Program-made: the position numbers and the translations under genes
Shown: positions 45,145 to 51,843 of the stretch, one piece after another
Position numbering within the stretch: position 1 is the first letter of the stretch
How the letters are laid out: each line of letters begins with the position of its first letter
Source: Ophiocordyceps camponoti-saundersi (nom. inval.)
Taxonomy: Eukaryota; Ascomycota; Sordariomycetes; Hypocreales; Ophiocordycipitaceae
Assembly (NCBI GenBank): GCA_003339415.1
Contig: PDHQ01000247.1
Coordinates: 1 to 51,843 of the forward strand
Length of the DNA: 51,843 nucleotides
Direction of reading: 5' to 3'
The notes under the pieces: model-generated
The model's database searches: none
Told to the model about the DNA's origin: nothing
The model's input: only the letters and a program-made list of their open reading frames with translations

Positions 45145-46650
45145 TTACTTAGGAATATATAAAAATTTTATTATTTTATAATAAACTTTATAATAACTAA
45201 TTTTAAAAAATAGCTAGATTATTATAGCGAAGCTATAAATAAGTGCGGAGTTAGAGTTAAAAAAAGAGGTATTATTATATTTACTTTTTAGCGTTTCCGC
45301 CCTAGCTATTACTAATTTCTAATTAGCGCTAAAAAGGAAAAAAAGGCAGTATATATAAAGTTTTAGTTTATAAACTTTTAAAGTTAAGTAATATATATAT
45401 TTTTCGCTTAGTCTTATAATACTCTTATCTTAAAATAAAATTAATTTTACCTAAAGTAAAACTTTTAATAAAAAAAGTAATAATATAATTTTTTTTATAA
45501 GCTATAAAATAAGCGGACTTATTTTTTATATATAAAGTAATAAAATATTTCTTATATTATAGCTTTACTATATTATATTTAGTAATATATCTAAATTAGT
45601 AATATTTAAAATATTATTAAAATTAAATTTTAAAGATATATAATTTAGCGTTAAAAATCTTTATAAATATTATTATATTTTTATTATAAATTTAGTTTAT
45701 ATTTATTATATTATTAATAATAATTATTAAAAATTTTTATTAAGTTTTAGAATAATATCTCTTTATATATAATTATATTATTAAAATTTTATTTAATAAT
45801 TTAATCTTTTTCTAAAAAGCTTCCTTATTATTTTATTATAAGGCTTACGCTAATATTTTTTTTATAATAAAAGTATAATTTTTATTAATTAAGCGTACTT
45901 TTTCTTTAAAAATAATATAAAGCTATTTTAAATTAAACTAAAGCTTATAAATAATATTTTAAAATATTATTATAATATTATTATTAAGTAATTTTCTTAT
46001 TATAAAAGCTTAGCTTTATTTATAAAATTTATAATTAATATTTATTATAATTATCTTAAAGCTTTAAACTTAAAATAAAATAATAATAAAGTTAAAATAA
46101 ATTATAAGCTATTATTTATATTATTTAAAAATTTATTTTTTAATAATTTTTTTTAGCGCTTTAGCTATAATTATAGCTTATATTAAAAAAGTTTTATTTT
46201 CCTTAAAGCTATAGAAGAAAAAGAAATTATAGCTATAAAAACTAAGAAAATATTATTAATTAATAAAATTAAAATAAAAAAAGCGCTTTTTTAAACTTTT
46301 TTAAACTTTACTATTTATTCGATAATTATTTATATAAAAATAAAAATATTTTCTAAAATAATCTTATTAATATTTACTTTAGCTTTTAATAAGGTAATAA
46401 ATATAATAAACTTTTAAATTTAAAATTATTTTAATTTAAAGTAAAGCTATATTCTAAGTAAAAAATTTTTATAATTACGATTAACTTATATAACGTTATT
46501 TTTTTAAAGTTATTTTAAGCGTAAGTAGCTATTATTATAAGGTAATAAAAGAGCGGAATTTGCTTATAATATAAAAATAAGAAATCTATATTTATATTAT
46601 TATACGCGCGGAGTTTATAAAATATATAAAAGTTAAAAAGTTTAATATTA
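45145..46650 (-). mobile_element. ORF1-only retroelement, copy 2 lacking the 3' end (minus)
   Basis: Direct repeat of copy 1 from about 43590 to 45120, more heavily RIPed. It has the same 5' end (near 46640) but stops at its 3' side within the ORF1 C-terminus and abuts the 5' end of copy 1. It is the mirror of copy 3 across the spacer 46651-46749. Confidence 0.7.
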
Positions 46651-46749
46651 AATAAGAAAATATCTATAAATAATATATTTTTAAAAAAGCTTAGTTAAGA
46701 TTATTATAAAAAGTTATTTATAATTATTTAAAAAGCTAATAAAGATATT
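46651..46749. other. spacer at the axis of the ORF1-element inverted repeat
   Basis: About 100 bp of AT-rich sequence between the converging 5' ends of copies 2 and 3. The flanks CTTTTATATATTTTATAAACTC (plus, 46757 onward) and its inverse (ending near 46645) show that the symmetry reaches close to the axis. I see nothing else in it. Confidence 0.6.
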
Positions 46750-48632
46750 AATATTTAACTTTTATATATTTTATAAACTCCGCGCTTATAGTAACGCGAA
46801 TATAAACTTTTTATTCTTATATTATAAGTAAACTCCGCTCTTTTTATTACCTTATAATAATAACTAGCTATACCTAAAATAACTTTAAAAGGAAAAAAAA
46901 TATTATATAAGTTAATTATAATTATAAAAAATTTTTACTTAAAATATAGCTTTACTTTAAATTATAATAATTTTAAATTTAAAAGTTTATTATATTTATT
47001 ACCTTATTAGAAGCTAAAATAAATATTAATAAGATTATTTTAAAAGATATTTTTATTTTTATATAAGTAATTATTAAATAAATAGCGGAGTTCAAAAAGG
47101 TTTAAGAAAGCGCCTTTTTTACTTTAATTTTATTAGTTAATAATATTTTTTTAGCTATTATAGCTATAGTTTTCTTTATTTTCTATAGCTTTAAGGGGAG
47201 CGGAACTCCTCCGATATAAGCTATAATTATAGCTAAAGCGCTAAAGAAAATTATTAAAAAATAAATTCTTAAATAATATAAATAATATAAATAATAGCTT
47301 ATAATTTATTTTAATTTCTTAGCTATTCTATCTTAAATTTAAAGCTTTAAAATAATTATAATAAATATTAACTATAAATTTTATAAATAAGGCTAAGCTT
47401 TTATAAAAAAGAAATTACTTAGTAATAATATTATAATAATATTTTAAAATATTATTTATAAGCTTTAATTTAATTTAAAATAGCTTTATATTATTTTTAG
47501 AGAAAAGGTATATTTAATTAATAAAAGTTATACTCTTCTTATAAAAAAAATATTAGCGTAAGTTTTAAAATAAAATAATAAAAAAGCTTTTTAAAGAAAT
47601 TAAGTTATTAAATAAGGTTTTAATAATATAATTATATATAAAAAAATATTATTTTAAAACTTAGTAAAATTCCTTAATAATTATTATTAATAGCGTAGCG
47701 AATATAAATTAAATTTATTATAAAAATATAATAATATAAGTAGAGATTTTTAATATTAAATTATATATATTAAAAGTTTAACTTTAGTAATATTTTAAAT
47801 ATTATTAATTTATATATATTATTAAATATTATATAATAAAGCTATAATATAATAAATATTTTACCGCTTTATATATAAAAGCGAGTTTACTTACCTTATA
47901 GCTTATAGGAAAAGATTATATTATTATCTTTTTTATTAAAAATCTTATTTAAAGTAAAATTAACTTTATTTTAAAATAAAAGTAATATAAGATTAAGCGA
48001 AGAATATATACGCTACCTAATTTTAAAAATTTATAAACTAAAACTTTATATATATTACTTTTTTTAGCGCTAATTAGAAATTAGTAATAGCTAAAGCGGA
48101 AATACTAAAAAGTAAATATAATAATACCCTTTTTTTTAACTCTAGCTTTATATTTATCTATAGCTTTATTATAATAATTTAGCTATTTTTTAAAATTAGC
48201 TATTATAAAGTTTATTATAAAATAGTAAAACCTTTATATATTTTTAAGCTATACTAATAAAGCTTTAATTAATTAGATTATTAAAGTTACTTTAATTAAA
48301 TATAAGAATTTAATTTATAGCGATAATAATAGCTAGGAGGATAAGTAAGCTATATAAACTTTATATTAAACTTAGTTTATATATATTTTTACTACCGTAA
48401 AGTCCGCTTTAGGGGAAATATTAGCTTTTAAATTATTAGTTAATACTTAACTTATTAAATATATAAAGTACTAGGTATAGGCAGGGTCCGACCTAAAGCT
48501 AAGGTAATACTTAAGAGGAGGGTTTTACTCTAAGTTCTCTAGTTTTTCCCCCTTTTAGAATATATATAAAATAGTTCTAAGCTATATAAAGTATATTAGC
48601 ATATAAGTATTATTATTATTATTATTATAATA
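46750..48632 (+). mobile_element. ORF1-only retroelement, complete copy 3 (plus)
   Basis: About 1.88 kb, inverse of copies 1 and 2. It starts with TTTTATAAACTCCGCGC near 46775, runs through ORF1 (knuckle region about 47770-47850) to the C-terminus (NLYIFLSYTNKALIN near 48225, SDNNS-stop-EDK before TAA near 48347). Then comes the 3' UTR with GGAGGGTTTTACTC and AGTTTTTCCCCC (48515-48558) and an ATT-repeat tail (48608-48632). Its 3' 380 bp align with the un-RIPed insertion at 8125-8541, which gives the unmutated sequence for comparison. Confidence 0.75.
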
Positions 48633-51600
48633 AAGATATTATTAAGCTTAGCGGATTTTTATAATGTAATATTAAAAAAAGTAAAGCGGACTTAGGGAAT
48701 ATTTATAAAGGGGAAAAGGTTAGAAATAGGGAAATATAAAATATTTTCTAAAAGATAAGGAAAAAACTTATAAGCTAAAAGCTTTAACTTTTTAAAGAAA
48801 AATAATTAAAAAGTAAAGTTTATATATTATTAAAAAAAAGAAATATATATAAGCTTTAGAAAAGCCTAGCTATAAAGTTTTACTTACTAAGCTATAAACT
48901 ATATAATATAAAAGTTATTATTTATAAAAGTGAGAAATTACTTTTAATTATCTTTTTTTACTTTTCTAATAAATAATTTTTATTATATTATAATATTTTA
49001 ATATATTTATTAATAGTTAAAGTTTAGCTATATTTATTAATATTACTTAATATATTTAAAATTATTAAGGTAATTTTTAAAATTTATTATAAATATAAAT
49101 AAGAATTATATTATAAAGATAATTTTAAAATTATTAAGCTAGCTATAATACTAAATTATTAATATAATTATATTATTAACTTTTTAATATTTATTATAAA
49201 TTTTACTTAAATAGCGGAAAATAAAAAGCGGTTTTTTACTTTTATATATAAAATATTAAAATTAAAGCGTTTTTAATATAATATTAAGGTAAAGTTTAAA
49301 AAGGGAGAGATAATAAAAAATATAAATTAAGGGATATAATTAAAGCTAAAAAGATTAAAGTTTAAGCTAAGGTATATAAGGAAATAGTTAAATATATTTT
49401 AAATAAAGTTAATAATATTAGTTCTCCGCTTATATATTTTTAAGTAATTTTATAAAAAGGGGTAAAAAGTTTAAAATAAAGTTAGTAAAAAGCGGAGAGA
49501 AGCTTTATAAAATAAAGGGAGGTATAGTTATAAAAGTCCTAAAAGGGGTAATAAGCGTTAAGATCGCTAAAAATAATTAGCAAAGCGGAGGTAAAAGTAA
49601 AGCGCGGAGAGGAAAGAGGAGGTAATAAGTATAAGAGAGGTTTAATATATATTATAAATAATAAAGAGTAAATAACAAATACTTAAAGTTTATTATAAAA
49701 AGATACTTTAGTAAAGTTAAGCTTTATAATAAAGTTTTAGTTATTAATCTTATATTATTTATATTTATAAAAGAGAGCCTTACTTTTACTTTAAATAAGG
49801 TAATAAAAAGTAATTATATATATTAAGCTAAAATTCTTATATAATAATAATAATATAGCTTTCCTTATTAAATAAAGTAAGCTAAATAAGGTAGTTAATC
49901 TTTTATATATTTTATAATAAGGTTATAATTTTTATAAAAATTAAGTGCTAGGAATAATTATTTATAATTACTTTAGTTATATAAAGTCCGCTAATATAAA
50001 CTTTACTTAGGATTATTATAAGGCTAGTTATAAGTTATAAAGTTTATTATATAGCTTATAGCTTTAATAAGTACTACTAAGTTAAGAGCCTTTTAAAGAG
50101 ACTTAGGTAAATAGCGTATTATAAAAAGAGTATTAAAGTATATTTTTAAAAAATTTATAATATACTCGCTTCCTTAAAAAAATTATAATAAAGCTTTCGC
50201 TATTTTTATAAGGTTACCGCTAAGTAAAGGCTAGAGGTTAAGCAGATTATAATAATTAAAAAAGGTAAAGCTTATTAAAAAAGCTAAACTTAATATAGCT
50301 TTATTATTTTTAAAACTTTAGGTAGTCTTTTAATTATATAAAGTATATACCTTTATATAAGATATAATATTAAGGTCTTTCTCTTTTTTATATAAAGTAA
50401 TTTTCTTTACTACTATTATATAAAGTAGCTATATAATATTTATATTAAAAAAGCTCCTAATAATACTTAGTAATATATCTAAATTAAAAGCACTTATAAT
50501 ATTATTTAAAATATATAAAATCCTTATAAAACTTATAATAAATTATTTTTATATTTATAATTACTTTATTTAAGTAAAGCTTATTTATATCTTTTATATT
50601 ATTTAAGCTTATAATAAAATAAGTTTATAAGGCTTTTTTACTAATAATATATTAAGGTTAGATTACCTTTACTTAAGTTATATTTACTTTATTTACCTTT
50701 TTATTAATATTAAATAGCGCGTTATAATTATAATTAGCTATTAAGGTTTAAATGCTTTTACTAATAATAATATAAATTTAATATATATACTTAGCCTTTA
50801 TTTTAAAAGCTTAAGCTATTTATTTATTTTTTAAAATAAAATCTTTATATTTAAGTTAAATATAATAATAAAATCTCTGCTAAAAAATTAATATATAATA
50901 ATTATTATAAAATAGCTTATAGCTTTATTAACTTTTTAGATAATTTTTTAAAAAATAAGCGCTAAAACTTTATTAACTATTAGAATATCTTTTATTAATA
51001 TAAATACCTCCCTTTTTATTCTTACTAGAACTAAGTATATAAGAGGCGCTATAAAGGGGGCGGAGTTTAAAGCGGAGTTTATAATTACGCTAGCTTAAGT
51101 TAAAGTTTTAAGGGCAGAGTTTAACTCCTTATTTATTACCTTATAAAAAATAGCTTTAATTAATTTCTAAGTAATATAAGAGATAAAAATAAATAAGCTA
51201 AATAAATCCTTTTAGTAAGTTTTTTATATATAGATTATAAGATAAGATTTATTAAAGTTTAAAAAGTATTAATAAATAAGTTATTAGAGTTAATAATAAT
51301 ATTATATTAACTTTTACTTATATATAAATATTATTAGGACTAGTTAAGCTTTTAAGTTTTACTATTAAGTATTATTAGTATTAATAGTAAACTAAGAGGC
51401 GGACCGCCTTATAACCTTATATTTAAAGTTATTCCCTTAGCGGAGTTAAACTTTAAAAAGTAAAAAATATTAAAATTTTTATAATATTATAATATTAAGT
51501 ATAAATAGAAACCTTAATTATCTTAAGTTATAAAAAAGTTAAGTTAATATACTTAAATTAGTTAACTTTAATATAATTTATTACTTTTTAATTAATATTA

Positions 51601-51716
51601 TTTTATATTTAGTTAATATTATATATTATATTATATATAATAAATAAAAGGTTTAATATTTTTAAGTATATTTTTAATTAAAACTTTTATAAGAATTTTA
51701 TAATAAGGTTTTTTTA
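48633..51716. other. unclassified RIPed DNA
   Basis: About 3.1 kb of AT-rich DNA with no gene I can identify. From about 49260 to 49650 the plus strand is richer in G and A and reads as basic protein-like sequence (KGGERGG-type) if TAA/TAG are former Gln, possibly a transposon protein. The rest (to 51716) shows only short A/T-rich repeats, e.g. TATATTATATTATATATAATA near 51620. No match to the other elements of the window was noticed. Confidence 0.5.

Positions 51717-51843
<127 letters not shown>

Overview
Organism and state of the DNA. The window looks like a gene-free heterochromatic block of a filamentous ascomycete (Pezizomycotina). CpA and TpG are almost absent and TpA is in great excess, while CpG is still common. 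That is the footprint of repeat-induced point mutation (RIP, C to T at CpA on either strand). ATG is nearly abolished, and CAA, CAG and TGG codons appear as TAA or TAG inside otherwise readable frames. I see no host gene, no CRISPR array and no functional RNA gene. Nearly everything recognisable is a transposon relic, many of them nested. The window starts and ends in microsatellites, as if it were one contig broken at unassemblable repeats.

Layout. 1-130: (AAAT)n. 131-768 plus 4494-4772: minus-strand fragment of a hAT transposon, split by a 5'-truncated LINE (LINE-F1, 769-4493, minus). 4773-8111: unclassified RIPed DNA with two diverged direct repeats. 8125-8541: a short 5'-truncated retroelement insertion that still has many CA/TG dinucleotides. 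8555-8722: a hAT right end. 8723-19499: a second LINE-F copy (plus strand), interrupted by a 7.3-kb LINE (LINE-A, 8872-16167, minus) and by two head-to-tail SINEs with tRNA-like heads (16796-18006, minus). 19500-19947: fragment of a short ORF1-only retroelement. 19948-30769: hAT copy 2 (plus) carrying a structurally complete Ty3/Gypsy chromovirus (Gypsy-1, 20155-27734). 30771-42409: a large palindrome whose right arm holds a second complete Gypsy element (Gypsy-2, 35062-41983, minus). 42826-48632: several copies of the ORF1-only element in an inverted arrangement. 48633-51716: unclassified RIPed DNA. 51717-51843: (ATA)n.

How the parts relate. Target-site duplications and nesting give a relative order. 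The hAT copies, LINE-F copies and ORF1-only elements were hosts, and Gypsy-1, Gypsy-2, LINE-A and the SINEs came later. The SINEs share their last ~115 bp with LINE-A, which points to a LINE/SINE partnership. LINE-F, LINE-A, the SINEs and the ORF1-only family all carry the same 3'-end motif pair (GGGTTTTAC/GGGGTTTTCC, then GGTTTTTCC) just before the tail. All assignments come from reading the sequence and translating by eye. Coordinates of domains inside RIPed genes are approximate; LTR, LINE and SINE boundaries marked by target-site duplications are much firmer.
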